Positions 44,040 through 55,196 of a DNA stretch of 61,765 nucleotides are shown here, in pieces (position 1 is the first letter of the stretch; each line of letters opens with the position of its first letter). A program made the translations under genes and the position numbers. The stretch is from contig NZ_BAMN01000012.1 in assembly GCF_000615905.1 (NCBI RefSeq), forward strand, positions 1 through 61,765. Direction: 5' to 3'. A model generated the notes under the pieces. It was given only the letters and a program-made list of their open reading frames with translations. It did no database searches and was not told the origin of the DNA. This stretch comes from Companilactobacillus nodensis DSM 19682 = JCM 14932 = NBRC 107160 (GTDB lineage: Bacteria; Bacillota; Bacilli; Lactobacillales; Lactobacillaceae).

Positions 44040-47000
44040 TTATTTAATACTTTCAGTCAGATTCCAAGAGATGCTTCCTTGATAATTACCAGCCTGAGCA
44101 TTGGCATCCACCTGCAATAGGATACCGTTGTTGTCATCCCAATCAATTGGATGACTGCCACTCGTGATATCGGAGTCTGAAGCTAGACGTACCAAGTTAT
44201 CCATTGTCTTCAGATTACCGCTATTTGGATCTACATAGACCATTTGACCAGCTAGATTGATCTTTGGTACCGGAGCAGTTGAGACCATATCACCTGCTTC
44301 AGCTGACAAAATATAACCTGAATCAACTGTATCAACCGATAGATGCCATTCACCCTTACGTCTAACCATCCGTTCTTCTGGACTCTGGTTGATTGTCTCG
44401 AAGGCATAGTCATCGCTATACTTCAGGATTGCTGATCTTCTAACGAAGTTGAAGGTATAAGTTATCTTGTTAGATTCTCTGCCATAACCATCCCTCAGAT
44501 AAACATCAACCGTATGGCCATTTTTGGTTTCAGTCTTATTACCATCGGCGTCGACAGGATCGATTCCTAATTTGTCTTTGCTATATTTCTGAACGAAGTC
44601 TAATTCAGAAGCATCATTTATAATTTTACCATCGCTATCTCTAGCCTGAATGAAACTTGCCTGAGGATCTCCCGAACCTTCATAAGACATCATCCATTGC
44701 AAACGACCTGTATTGAACTTGTAATCATTCGCCTCATCGTCATTGTATGTAACATGTGCTGGTAATTCTATCATGTCATCTCCATTAACGACTTCAATAG
44801 TCTGATTATCTGGTGATAAGATTGGATTACGTTTAGGAACCGTAACTGTATACGTCAGCGTATTAGACACCATACCGTCCGGATCAACTACCGATAAGTC
44901 AATAACATTGACCCCGGTATGGATATAGGCCTGCTTATCACTTGTCCCGAATCCAGGGGCTAATTTACCAGAATATGTATCCGTTGTACTTCCACCTATA
45001 TCGGTCTTCATCTGCGTAGCTTCCATATGGAAACCATCATCTAAGTTATTAATAACCATATGGACATTCCAATGGCGATTATCTTCTGGAGTCTGGGGTG
45101 GATTCTCTTCCATTAGCTGATTATTGCTGTAAGCGACCGTTCCATCCAGTAATACATTGTCTAAGTCCTTTACTTTGATACTCTTCTGATTATCAGTTGC
45201 GTGAATCATCAATGCTACCTTTACAACATTGACTTTGTAAACAACTTCCTCGGACATTTCTCCATCACTATACATTGCTCGAACAGCTATCGTGTGTTCC
45301 TTTATATCGAGTCCCATCTTATCATTGGCAATTGTGAAGTGGCCTGAAGTACTTATATCATCATCTTGAAGTGTCCCAATAGGTTGATAAGTAGTATTAT
45401 CAATGTTCACATATATTGACATATCTGTATCTTTGAATTCAGACAATTCATCTTTACTACCTTGCTTAACTCTCGTTACCGTACCACCAATAGAAATTTG
45501 CCCATCAATCGGAACCGTTTGATTCTGGGTACCTTCATCCGGTGTAATGGTTGGTACGTAAGTCGTCTTCTTGATTGTGAATTTTGGAGTTTGGAAGTTA
45601 TCCTTGTAAAAGTCACCGTCGTACTTGGCTGTTGTCTCTGCAACAAGAGTATCTTCCTTAACCTCATTAGCCTGGGCGTGCAGAACCACTTTGGCATTAC
45701 GATAGATATCATCACTATCATCATTCAATGGCTTACTTAGCTTGATGGAGTACGGATCATCTCCGAGGTCATCAATGTACTCAGTGTCAGCTAACTTGTC
45801 ATTGTCATCATAATAATTGACTTCTCCATAATGACCGTCAATTTTTTGGTAAGTAACATTGCTTAACTTAGGTGCTGTTAGGGTGATGTTACTTAAATCC
45901 TCTTCACCGTCTATATAATTAAGATTGTATTGAATATTTAAATCATCTTGACCTGCAACGGTATCACCTGGAAGCAACTTTTTGACTGCTGTTGTATCGA
46001 ATATTTGAGCGTCACTTGTGGCATTTACAAGTGAAGGTATGGATTCAAATATAACCGCATTGGTTATTGGAGTTCCTCCTGTTGCTGCAGTGAAACCATA
46101 CTGAATTTTGGTTTGACCTGGATCCAGATGAAAATTCTTAAGATCAATATTTGCCGTCGCAAATATTTCCTTCGGTCCTTTTATCTTGTCATCTGGATCT
46201 GTAGGTGTTCCATCGTAATTCTTATCTCTATACTTATATGTAAGTTGACCAATCGTTGAGCCTTCATCAGGTGGAGTATATTCAATTGTTAAATGACGCC
46301 ACCCATCTGTTGGCATATCGTTACCATTAACTGTCAATTCAGCATCAGCACCATTATGGCCACCATCAGATCCAAGGTTGTGTTTCATAGACAATATGGA
46401 TGTCCCAGATACACCGACAAGGAACGTTTTATGCGGTGGATTAACACCTACTTGACGATAGGTATCCTTTACAGCAGGATAATTCCAAGCAATATGTGGA
46501 TGACTTAGAGAATTGTTCTCAGCATCGTTATACGGCCACCAATCAAATCCATCACCATTAGACGGGACCATATCATTAGTCTGTACATCAGCGTACTTCC
46601 AATTATTAAAAGTACCCTTTCCTAAGCCACCATTATTAACTTTTGAGTCAAATTCAATAGCAAAACTATTTTGAATAGCCTGTTTCTGAGTGGTTTGATA
46701 CAATGGATCATCGCCTAGGTCTTCCAAACCACCAAAATAAGTAGTTGATCCAATAGAACTCGTTCGCTTACCTTCTGAACCCCAGACACCCAGCGTTTCA
46801 CCACTGTTTACATGCCCATTGTACGTAGAAATGGCATTATTCCCTCGGGGATCGTTCTGCAAGACAAATGCCATACCAGCCATATTATCCTTGTCTGGAT
46901 TCAATCCAAAATACATCCACATTGACATGGTTTGCTTTTTGGTAACGTCAAAATAGTTTTTTCCTGTACTCCAAACGGCACCAGTTTGATTAGAACCCGA

Positions 47001-47267
47001 TGTCAATTGAACGGCATCGACATTTTTAGATGAAATGTTATGCACAACTGCGGAATTCGTATCACCAGTCGAAAATGTTTTACCCTCATTACGTGTAAAG
47101 TAATCACCTAGCGGCAATCCACCTGGTGCCACATCTAGCACAGACTGATCACTATATACGAATGCCTGAGCTTCTTCAGGCTTATCAAAATATAAAAACA
47201 TTAAAATAATCGATAATACGCCAAATAACGCAAAACCAATTTGCGTTAGTACTCTTTTATGTTTCAC
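44040..47267 (-). CDS. Giant WxL protein with L-type lectin domain, paralogue 3
   Basis: The protein is 1075 aa from a GTG behind GGGGGAG. The signal segment is residues 1-33 (IGFALFGVLSIILMFLYF). The lectin domain (about 60-395) has MSMWMYFGLNPDKDNMAGMAFVLQND, SGETLGVWGSEG, QNSFAIEFDSKVN, HIAWNYPA, WRHLTIEYTPPDEG and IQYGFTAATGG. Ig-like modules follow, then the WxL region with WHLSVD; the second motif is changed to YILSAE, and the last is SWNLTESIK. It is the only member of the array without a close tandem partner. It is probably monocistronic. Confidence 0.87.
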   Translation of the reverse strand: MKHKRVLTQIGFALFGVLSIILMFLYFDKPEEAQAFVYSDQSVLDVAPGGLPLGDYFTRNEGKTFSTGDTNSAVVHNISSKNVDAVQLTSGSNQTGAVWSTGKNYFDVTKKQTMSMWMYFGLNPDKDNMAGMAFVLQNDPRGNNAISTYNGHVNSGETLGVWGSEGKRTSSIGSTTYFGGLEDLGDDPLYQTTQKQAIQNSFAIEFDSKVNNGGLGKGTFNNWKYADVQTNDMVPSNGDGFDWWPYNDAENNSLSHPHIAWNYPAVKDTYRQVGVNPPHKTFLVGVSGTSILSMKHNLGSDGGHNGADAELTVNGNDMPTDGWRHLTIEYTPPDEGSTIGQLTYKYRDKNYDGTPTDPDDKIKGPKEIFATANIDLKNFHLDPGQTKIQYGFTAATGGTPITNAVIFESIPSLVNATSDAQIFDTTAVKKLLPGDTVAGQDDLNIQYNLNYIDGEEDLSNITLTAPKLSNVTYQKIDGHYGEVNYYDDNDKLADTEYIDDLGDDPYSIKLSKPLNDDSDDIYRNAKVVLHAQANEVKEDTLVAETTAKYDGDFYKDNFQTPKFTIKKTTYVPTITPDEGTQNQTVPIDGQISIGGTVTRVKQGSKDELSEFKDTDMSIYVNIDNTTYQPIGTLQDDDISTSGHFTIANDKMGLDIKEHTIAVRAMYSDGEMSEEVVYKVNVVKVALMIHATDNQKSIKVKDLDNVLLDGTVAYSNNQLMEENPPQTPEDNRHWNVHMVINNLDDGFHMEATQMKTDIGGSTTDTYSGKLAPGFGTSDKQAYIHTGVNVIDLSVVDPDGMVSNTLTYTVTVPKRNPILSPDNQTIEVVNGDDMIELPAHVTYNDDEANDYKFNTGRLQWMMSYEGSGDPQASFIQARDSDGKIINDASELDFVQKYSKDKLGIDPVDADGNKTETKNGHTVDVYLRDGYGRESNKITYTFNFVRRSAILKYSDDYAFETINQSPEERMVRRKGEWHLSVDTVDSGYILSAEAGDMVSTAPVPKINLAGQMVYVDPNSGNLKTMDNLVRLASDSDITSGSHPIDWDDNNGILLQVDANAQAGNYQGSISWNLTESIK

Positions 47268-47377
47268 CTCATTACTCCCCCTTTCCCCAAATATACGTGC
47301 ATATACTATATGTCCATATTATCTCATGTTTGAGTCCTTTTATAAATATATTTTTACAACCGCTTACAAATATTCAT

Positions 47378-47408
47378 AAAAAAAGAAGCCACACAATTGT
47401 GACTTCTT
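47378..47408 (-). terminator. Terminator of lectin paralogue 4
   Basis: The minus-strand stem GAAGTCAC/GTGTGGCTTC (loop AATT) is followed by T7. Confidence 0.85.
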
Positions 47409-47413
47409 AATTA

Positions 47414-50400
47414 CTATATACTATCGGTTAAATCCCATGTGATGGTACTTGAATAGCTCCCCTTAACTGAAGCGCTGTTCAAATCCAACAATATCCCGTC
47501 ATCATCAGACCAGTTGCCACCAATGTTAGTTGTCTTACTATCCTTGGTATCCTGCTCTGTAATCCCCACAGGAGTACCATTGGCACCAACATTCAGTGCA
47601 TGAACATCATTCTTGTCTTTGGGATCAACGTAGACCATTCCGCCATCTAGAACATCCGCATTGCCACCAGCTTCATTGTTACGAACGAAGTCAGTTGCGG
47701 AAGCTGATAGTTTCCAGGGACTATTCATACTTTCGACACTCAATTGCCAATCACCACTACGCTTCAAATATCCATCGATCTGTGGATCAACTGAATGTGA
47801 CCCGAAGCTGTAGTTCTTATTTGTCGTTAACTTGACATAATTTTGAACCACATCGACATCATACTTGATTGTATTAGATTTTCTTAGATATGGATCGAGT
47901 ACATAATACTCAGCTTCAAAATTCGTCTTACTTGTATCAAGCCCTGATGGAGTATTCAATCCCTTCGGAATCTTGTATTCTCCAGTGATATTAGAAGTAT
48001 CATTAAAATCTGTAGAAATATTCATCCCTGCAAACAAATTATCCACTGTCCCATATGCTGTCATATATCTAGGACTATATTTATGATCTGGATCACTGTA
48101 ATTCAGTGTTGAAGGTAATTTCAAATCTTGACCCTTTAAGGTTGTGATTTTATCTTGACCAGCATTAGAAATATTTATCTTCAGATCAGGTACGTTGACT
48201 TTGTAATTAACAGTCGACTTGTATCCGTGTCCCGTTGTGTCGGTTGGACTATCATATGATAAAGCGCTAAAAATAACTTTGTAATTATTCTCACCAACAG
48301 TTAAACCAGTCGTCGCATTTTGGTCAATAGCTCCCTGTTCTGAATATCCAACTGGTCTGAGTTTGAACGTATATTTGAGAACAGTTCTACTGTCATCAGT
48401 CCAATCATAACTTGCTTTACTACCATTCATCTCTGTACTTGCTTGAAGATTTCCTTTGCCATCAGTTAATTGACCAATCGAACCGATATTATCTATTCCG
48501 ATTCTAGATCCATCACTGAATTTCAAAGTACCAGTGAAAGTTTGGATTCCATCATCGTCAACTGTACGGTTTTGATCATCAGGTGTGATTATTAGTTGCT
48601 TTGAAGTAACCGTAACGTTGTATGTTATTTCATTCGAACTGATAACATCATTACTCAAAGTTGATGATGCTTTAACCGTAATTTTGTGATCACCATCAGT
48701 CAATCCAGTAATTGGAATTGAGAACTTACCGGTATCCTTTGTCAAAGTATCCTGAGTTGTAACTGCTGGCTGACCATCAATCTTATATGTGTACCAAGTA
48801 GCTGATTTATCGACATCAGCCGTGCTAGTTCCGTATTTGATTGAACCATTCAAATCGATTTCTTTGGTCGTAGATGAGTATGATCCATCACCAGAAGTTT
48901 TAGCTAAGACCAAAGTGTCTGCTGGTTTAACAATGTCGAATGTTGGTATTTCTGTATCAGACTTGTAATTAGTCCCTTCGAACACAGCGTGACCTGCTGG
49001 AACTGTCAGACTTGCATCTGAAGTCAGTGGGTTAGCTATTGTGTTCAATTCAACTCTGGCTGTTTTCCAATTAGTATTTGAACCATCAGCAACACCCATA
49101 TCTTCTAGATTGACGGAAACTGACTTGCCATCAGAAGAAATACTACTTGCATTGACTGCTACATCCTTAGTTGATTTACCATCTGCACTAGTGTAATAAA
49201 TCGTCCCAATATTGCCACTATCGTTCTTGATAGTTAAGTTATCTGGGAGATCAATGGTTGAAACAAGACCCTTAGCGGGTTGTTTACCACTGTCATATTG
49301 CATCATATAGTTCAACCCGATATTATCACCAGGGTGAACTTTGGTAGTCTCACTCATTGCCTGTGCATCTTTATCCATAATTGAAGTGTCTGAACCAACT
49401 CTAGCGTGTGTATCTTCGTCTACAGCATAGGAATTAGTTTCAGCTTCAACTAAAGACGGCATTGTTTCAAAGACTACCGCACTAGTCGTATCTGTATCAT
49501 CACCGGTTGAGCCAGTGAATCCATATCTCAACTGACCGTCTTTGACATCCCCAAATGCTGTAAGATCAATTGGAGCAGTGCCCTCCGCATAAGTATTAAT
49601 TAGATGTTTTTTGATAATCTTACCGTTAATATTCTTATCATCATATTTGTAATGAATGCTTGCCGTATTAGGGTCAGCGGCAGTTGGTGGGGTATATTCA
49701 ATTGACACGTGCTTCCAAGATTCACCTGCTGGCTTACTTGAATTATATGTGAAGTCAATATTATTACCGTTATAGCCCGAATCAGTTGAAAAATGGTGAT
49801 TTAAAGCCATGACTGAAGTACCAGTTACATTTGTGGTTATGACATTCCCAAAAAAATCTTTTACATCGGTGGACTTAGGTGCAAGTGGACTGATTTGCTG
49901 ATAGCTAGTTGATCTGGCAGGATAATTCCAAGCGATATGTGACCCAATTATAAAATTATTATCACCAGAATAGGGTAGCCAATCAAATGCATCTCCCGGC
50001 TTAGGAATCTGAGCCATTGTTGTCGGCTTATTTTGTGCATCATAGTGTATTTGATTACCGTCACTATCTTTTATACCAGTACCTTTATTGGCATAAGTAT
50101 CAAATTCCAATGCCCAACTCTTTTGAATAGCTTGTTTCTGGATTGGTGTAGTACTATCACCCTTCAAAGGCTCATCATTATTCGTAACATGAGGACTACT
50201 ATCAGAACCCCAGACACCTAACGATTCACCTTTATTAACTTTTCCATTCAAAGTAGAAATGGCATGGTCACTATCATTCTGTAAAACAAACGCCATACCA
50301 TCGGCAGCCCCTTTCGGATCTGCATTTCTACCGAAGTACAACCACATTGACAGATTCTGTTTCTTATAAATATCAATATAGTTATCCCCTTTACTCCAAA

Positions 50401-50686
50401 CCGCACTAGTTTGTCCTTTACCCTTAGTCAATAGAACAACATTTGGATTATTAGTATCACCTGAAGGACTAGATGTAGTTGCGGAATTAGTTTCTCCCGT
50501 ACTGAATGTTTGTGGAATATTAAAATAAGTATTTAATGGCAATCCATATGGCGCTGCTTTTATAACATCACTATCTATAGATGACCATGCTTTAACATTT
50601 GTTTGATTAAAATTAAGTGAAGCTATCATTGCGATGGCAACGACAAATAGCGCTCCAATGAACGTTATTCTTTTCTTACTATTCAC
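47414..50686 (-). CDS. Giant WxL protein with L-type lectin domain, paralogue 4
   Basis: The protein is 1090 aa from a GTG behind GGGGAG. A signal peptide (residues 1-33) is followed by the lectin domain (about 55-400: LSMWLYFGRNADPKGAADGMAFVLQND, GESLGVWGSD, SWALEFDTY, HIAWNYPAR, WKHVSIEYTPP, LRYGFTGSTG). Next are a module with HPGDNIGLNYMMQYDSGKQ, Ig-like modules, and the WxL region (WQLSVE, WKLSAS, TWDLTDSI). The region around residues 400-700 is nearly the same as in paralogue 5. Glycan binding and wall attachment are inferred from the domains. Confidence 0.88.
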   Translation of the reverse strand: MNSKKRITFIGALFVVAIAMIASLNFNQTNVKAWSSIDSDVIKAAPYGLPLNTYFNIPQTFSTGETNSATTSSPSGDTNNPNVVLLTKGKGQTSAVWSKGDNYIDIYKKQNLSMWLYFGRNADPKGAADGMAFVLQNDSDHAISTLNGKVNKGESLGVWGSDSSPHVTNNDEPLKGDSTTPIQKQAIQKSWALEFDTYANKGTGIKDSDGNQIHYDAQNKPTTMAQIPKPGDAFDWLPYSGDNNFIIGSHIAWNYPARSTSYQQISPLAPKSTDVKDFFGNVITTNVTGTSVMALNHHFSTDSGYNGNNIDFTYNSSKPAGESWKHVSIEYTPPTAADPNTASIHYKYDDKNINGKIIKKHLINTYAEGTAPIDLTAFGDVKDGQLRYGFTGSTGDDTDTTSAVVFETMPSLVEAETNSYAVDEDTHARVGSDTSIMDKDAQAMSETTKVHPGDNIGLNYMMQYDSGKQPAKGLVSTIDLPDNLTIKNDSGNIGTIYYTSADGKSTKDVAVNASSISSDGKSVSVNLEDMGVADGSNTNWKTARVELNTIANPLTSDASLTVPAGHAVFEGTNYKSDTEIPTFDIVKPADTLVLAKTSGDGSYSSTTKEIDLNGSIKYGTSTADVDKSATWYTYKIDGQPAVTTQDTLTKDTGKFSIPITGLTDGDHKITVKASSTLSNDVISSNEITYNVTVTSKQLIITPDDQNRTVDDDGIQTFTGTLKFSDGSRIGIDNIGSIGQLTDGKGNLQASTEMNGSKASYDWTDDSRTVLKYTFKLRPVGYSEQGAIDQNATTGLTVGENNYKVIFSALSYDSPTDTTGHGYKSTVNYKVNVPDLKINISNAGQDKITTLKGQDLKLPSTLNYSDPDHKYSPRYMTAYGTVDNLFAGMNISTDFNDTSNITGEYKIPKGLNTPSGLDTSKTNFEAEYYVLDPYLRKSNTIKYDVDVVQNYVKLTTNKNYSFGSHSVDPQIDGYLKRSGDWQLSVESMNSPWKLSASATDFVRNNEAGGNADVLDGGMVYVDPKDKNDVHALNVGANGTPVGITEQDTKDSKTTNIGGNWSDDDGILLDLNSASVKGSYSSTITWDLTDSI

Positions 50687-50826
50687 TTAGACTCCCCTGC
50701 CCTACTTTTGAATAAATATCACTACGTTATATATAATTATATATGAATATATTTATTCGAATAATTCGATTTAAATAATTTTTTCTTATTAAAATTGGAT
50801 ATACCGTACAAGAAAGAGACCAAATT

Positions 50827-50857
50827 AAAAAACACACCCTATTTAGATGTGTTTTTT
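50827..50857 (-). terminator. Terminator of lectin paralogue 5
   Basis: The minus-strand stem AAAAACACATC/GGTGTGTTTTTT (loop TAAATA, approximate) ends in a T run, next to the stop codon. Confidence 0.8.
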
Positions 50858-50863
50858 TGAAAT

Positions 50864-53800
50864 CTATAACGTATTAGAAAGCGTCCAACTTATCTTAGTA
50901 CTATAAGTACCAGCTTCTGGTTCTCCCGTTAAGTTCAAGAGAATACCATCATTATCACTCCACTTACCAGCGATATCAACATTCTCAGAATCTACGTCTG
51001 GATCAGAAGCTATCGGTGTATCGCTATCCATTGAAAATGAATTATTATCTTTATCGACAAAAATCAGATTACCAGGCAGCGTCAAAATATTACCTGCTAC
51101 ATCTTTGGTCGTCATTGGTTCAGCAGAAGCTGTTAAATCCCAAGCTGATTGGACACTATCAACGCCTAGAGTCCACTTGCCATTACGTTTAACCACTTTT
51201 TTTTCAGCAGATTTGTTTACTGCATTGAACTTGTAATCAGTATTGCTTGTCAAAGTAGCTGACTTGGATACCCATTTTACATTAGCTTCTACTGTATTAG
51301 ACTTACGTCCATATAAATCCTCTACATAATATGAAATAACGTGTTTTGGACCTATACCTGTTTCAGCACTATCATTCGGAATTCCAAGAATATTACCTAT
51401 AACGCCTTGAAATAACTTGGTTGTAAATTCTGAAGTTGATTGTGAATCTACTGAATCCAAACAACTACTGTAATTAAAACCACCCTTCGGATTAACAATA
51501 TGAATTAACATAGGCATACCGTTACTTCCAATAGAAGTAACATTAAACGATTTTTCATATTTCACAGTTAACGGTAGATTAAGTTCCCCATTGGATAATA
51601 TAGTGAAATCTGTATTATCACTTGTCAATTCCAAATTATCTTCAGGTACATTAATTGTATATGTTGTCTTAACAGAATGACCTGCGGTATCAGTCAAAAT
51701 AACATCAACTATATTTTTACCAATTCTAAGTCCAACTGGCATTTCTTTTCCATTAATACCATTTTGCATAGTATCTAACCACTTATCATACGAATAACTT
51801 GGAGATCTGGCATATCCAACTGGATTAATGTCAAAACTGAACTTTCTAATCTTGTCTCCACTTTGATATCCAGTATCATATGTAACCGTCTGTTGTTTTT
51901 GATCAAATGCAGTATTCTCAGAATGGATAAGATACTGAATATTTATTTGATCACCCTCTAATTCAGAACCATCAGTATGCTTGTATACTCCAGACAATGT
52001 AACTGGTAGGCCGTCTTCAACAGTTATATTACGTTTATCGGGAGTAACAGCCAATACTTTATCTCCCACACGTATCTCGTAATCAACAGTATTAGATACA
52101 TTGCCATACTTATCAAGAACTCTTACATATATGTAGTGAACCCCATTACCTAATTCACTTGCATTATGCAGTATCGTAAATACACCAGGACTATCGGTAT
52201 CACTCAACGAACCAACTTTTTCAAATCCATTATCATCATCAGGATTTGCATCAATTCTAGCATATGTCGTCATTTCACTATTCTTGAAGTCAGTCTTCGT
52301 ATGCGAGTCATCATTGGTAAAGTATGTAACTAACCCCTTCAAAGTAAAGTCATCATTTGTAGTAACACTTTGCATATCACTATCATCAGTGGCTTCCAAA
52401 TGAGGTTTGTATTCTGCATTACGAATCGTAAAGCTCGGTGTATCCATACTTCCCGAATACGAGCCACTAGAGACTGTCGCAGTTATCGCGTTAACTTTAG
52501 TATCTTTATCAACATCATTTGCTGTCATGTAATAAACTAACTTCAGATTATTAACATGGCCAGCCTGATTATCATCTGGGTTATTATTACCCAGATCCAA
52601 AACTACATCATATGTGAATGGAGGACTTCCAATATTTTTAAAAGGAAATTCTTCCGTTACACCTTCATAAGTTGTGTAATAAGCTGTACCTGGGTAAATA
52701 CCTAATTTCCTACCTGATAAATTATCAGGTAGAGAAGATTTAATTGATGGTACTAACAAATCAGTAGTTCCACCATCATAACTAACATTATATTGATACT
52801 GAAGCTTGTCGCCTTCTTGAACCGTATCGCCATCAGTTATATATCGGCTCTGCGATTCATCATAGACTTGGGCTTTATTAGTGATCATCATGCTTTGAAT
52901 CGTGACATTATAAGTTATCTCATTAGAACTGATAACATCATTGTTCAAGGTAGACGATGCTTTCACCGTGATTTTATGATCTCCTTCTGTCAATCCAGTA
53001 ATTGGAATCGAGAACTTGTTTGCGTCTTGTGTCAAAGTATCTTGAGTTGTTACTGGTGCTTGATTATCAATCTTATACGTGTACCAAGTCGAAGTTTTAT
53101 CAACATTAGCTGGGGTCGTATTGTATTTGATTGAACCATTCAAATCAATCTCTTTGGTAGTAGATGAATATGTTCCATCACCAGAAGTCTTAGCCAAGAC
53201 TAATGTGTCTACAGGGGCAACAATATCAAACGTTGGAATCTCAGTATCAGACTTATAATTACTACCTTCAAACACGGCATGAGCAGGTGGGACCGTAAGA
53301 GTTTTACCTGAATCAGGTTTATTAGCAGTCGTGTTCAATTCAATTCTCGCTGTCTTCCAGTTATCCTTAGAACCATCAGCAACACCTAGATCTTCAATAT
53401 TAACAGATACTGATTTTCCATCAGCAGCGAGACTACTTTCATTGATTGCTACTTCTTTGGTCTTCGACCCGATGGTATCAGAATAATAAACTGTACCAAT
53501 ATTTCCATCATCATTTTTGATGGTCAAATTATCAGGAACATCGACTGTCGCAACAACATCCTTGGAAGGCTGTTTACCACTATCGTAATACATCATGTAG
53601 TTCAAACCGATATTGTCGCCAGGATGAACCTTTTTAGTTTCACTCATTGACTGTGCTTCAGTATCCATAAGTGAAGTATCTGAGCCAACTCTAGCATGCG
53701 TATCTTTATCTACAGCGTATGAATTGGTATCAGCTTCAACTAGGGATGGCATGGTTTCGAAGATTACAGCACTAGTTGTTTCTGCATCAGAACCAGTTGA

Positions 53801-54979
53801 ACCGGTAAATCCATACCTTAACTTACCACCTGGAACTTCGCCAAATGCTGATACTTCTACTGAAGCAGTTCCACGGGCCTGTGTATTATTTCGAGGATTC
53901 TGAATTATCTTTCCATAAGCGTCTTTATCGTTAAACTCATAATGTATGGTCGCATGTTTAGGATCAGCAACTGTTGGTGGTGTATATGTAATGGATAAGT
54001 GTTTCCAAGACTCAATTGGAGGTCTACCTGAATTATATGTGAAATCAACATTATTCCCGTTATCTCCAGAATCTGTACCAAAATTATGTTTCATAGCCAT
54101 AACGGAAGTACCTGAATATATTGTGTTAGTTCCTATAAAGGGAATAGTTACGTCAGTTGCTTTAGGTCCGTCTGAACTAATTTGTTGATAAGTGTCTTTT
54201 CTTGCCGGATAATTCCATGCAATATGTGACCCACCTATAGGGTCTGTGCCATTTCTATATGGCAACCAATCGAACGCATCTCCTGCATTTGGAATTTGCA
54301 TGGGACCATTAGTCATATCATATCCAGTGGGATTAGGTACTATTTGGTATCCATTATATGTTTTCCCAGTACCTTTATTAGAGTATGTATCAAGTTCCAA
54401 GGCCCAACTATTTTGAATCGCCTGGTTTTGAATTGGAGTTGTATTATCACCCTTTAATGGTGTGTCATCATTAGTAACAAGCTTGCTGCCATCAGAACCC
54501 CAAACACCTAATGATTCACCTCTGTTAACTTTACCATTTAAGGTGGATATAGCTTTAGTTCCATTTTTATCATTCTGTAAAACAAAGGCAAGCCCATCGG
54601 CGGCCCCCTTATAAGTCATATTTGCGCCAAAATACATCCACATTGACAATGTTTGTTTTTTATTCATATCAATGTAGTTATCACCATCACTCCAGACAGA
54701 ACTAGTATTACTCTTACCATCTGTCAAAATAACGGCAGTAGACTTTTTAGGATCATCAGAGCCATATGTCTTAGCATTATTAGCCTCACCAGTGGTGAAA
54801 TTTGTCGGAACATAAAAATAATCATCCAATGGAATTCCAAATGGCCTGTGATTTAAAACATCGTTATCAATTGTTGATCTAGCTTCGATATTATTCTGTG
54901 TACTATTAAATAAAGATATAATTGCAATAAATACGACAAATAACGCTCCGAGGAACGTTATTTTCTTTTTATGTTTCAT
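50864..54979 (-). CDS. Giant WxL protein with L-type lectin domain, paralogue 5 (longest)
   Basis: The protein is 1371 aa from an ATG behind GGGGTG. A signal peptide (FLGALFVVFIAIISLF) is followed by the lectin domain (about 55-400) closely matching paralogue 4 (MYFGANMTYKGAADGLAFVLQND, GESLGVWGSDG, SWALELDTYSNKG). Residues about 700-950 hold an extra block missing from paralogue 4: a module starting near MMITNKAQVYDESQSRYITDG and an Ig-like module. The WxL region at the end has WTLGVD, WDLTAS and SWTLSNTL. It is monocistronic, with its own leader and terminator. Confidence 0.88.
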   Translation of the reverse strand: MKHKKKITFLGALFVVFIAIISLFNSTQNNIEARSTIDNDVLNHRPFGIPLDDYFYVPTNFTTGEANNAKTYGSDDPKKSTAVILTDGKSNTSSVWSDGDNYIDMNKKQTLSMWMYFGANMTYKGAADGLAFVLQNDKNGTKAISTLNGKVNRGESLGVWGSDGSKLVTNDDTPLKGDNTTPIQNQAIQNSWALELDTYSNKGTGKTYNGYQIVPNPTGYDMTNGPMQIPNAGDAFDWLPYRNGTDPIGGSHIAWNYPARKDTYQQISSDGPKATDVTIPFIGTNTIYSGTSVMAMKHNFGTDSGDNGNNVDFTYNSGRPPIESWKHLSITYTPPTVADPKHATIHYEFNDKDAYGKIIQNPRNNTQARGTASVEVSAFGEVPGGKLRYGFTGSTGSDAETTSAVIFETMPSLVEADTNSYAVDKDTHARVGSDTSLMDTEAQSMSETKKVHPGDNIGLNYMMYYDSGKQPSKDVVATVDVPDNLTIKNDDGNIGTVYYSDTIGSKTKEVAINESSLAADGKSVSVNIEDLGVADGSKDNWKTARIELNTTANKPDSGKTLTVPPAHAVFEGSNYKSDTEIPTFDIVAPVDTLVLAKTSGDGTYSSTTKEIDLNGSIKYNTTPANVDKTSTWYTYKIDNQAPVTTQDTLTQDANKFSIPITGLTEGDHKITVKASSTLNNDVISSNEITYNVTIQSMMITNKAQVYDESQSRYITDGDTVQEGDKLQYQYNVSYDGGTTDLLVPSIKSSLPDNLSGRKLGIYPGTAYYTTYEGVTEEFPFKNIGSPPFTYDVVLDLGNNNPDDNQAGHVNNLKLVYYMTANDVDKDTKVNAITATVSSGSYSGSMDTPSFTIRNAEYKPHLEATDDSDMQSVTTNDDFTLKGLVTYFTNDDSHTKTDFKNSEMTTYARIDANPDDDNGFEKVGSLSDTDSPGVFTILHNASELGNGVHYIYVRVLDKYGNVSNTVDYEIRVGDKVLAVTPDKRNITVEDGLPVTLSGVYKHTDGSELEGDQINIQYLIHSENTAFDQKQQTVTYDTGYQSGDKIRKFSFDINPVGYARSPSYSYDKWLDTMQNGINGKEMPVGLRIGKNIVDVILTDTAGHSVKTTYTINVPEDNLELTSDNTDFTILSNGELNLPLTVKYEKSFNVTSIGSNGMPMLIHIVNPKGGFNYSSCLDSVDSQSTSEFTTKLFQGVIGNILGIPNDSAETGIGPKHVISYYVEDLYGRKSNTVEANVKWVSKSATLTSNTDYKFNAVNKSAEKKVVKRNGKWTLGVDSVQSAWDLTASAEPMTTKDVAGNILTLPGNLIFVDKDNNSFSMDSDTPIASDPDVDSENVDIAGKWSDNDGILLNLTGEPEAGTYSTKISWTLSNTL

Positions 54980-55150
54980 TTCAAGTTCACCCCTGCCCTA
55001 ACTTTTACGTAATACCTATCATATTATATTGATTATATATTAAAATATTTATGTAACCGATTCAATTTGAATAATTATTTATTATCTAAATTGATTATAT
55101 CCCGTTTATGCAACCGTTTCCATAATTTGTTTAAACTTATTCACTAAAAT

Positions 55151-55183
55151 AACCCAGATAACTGATTGTCAGCTATCTGGGTT
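55151..55183 (-). terminator. Terminator of lectin paralogue 6
   Basis: The stem AACCCAGATA(G/A)CT/AG(T/C)TATCTGGGTT with loop GACAATC is followed by ATTTTAG on the minus strand. Confidence 0.75.
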
Positions 55184-55196
55184 ATTATTTTTATAT

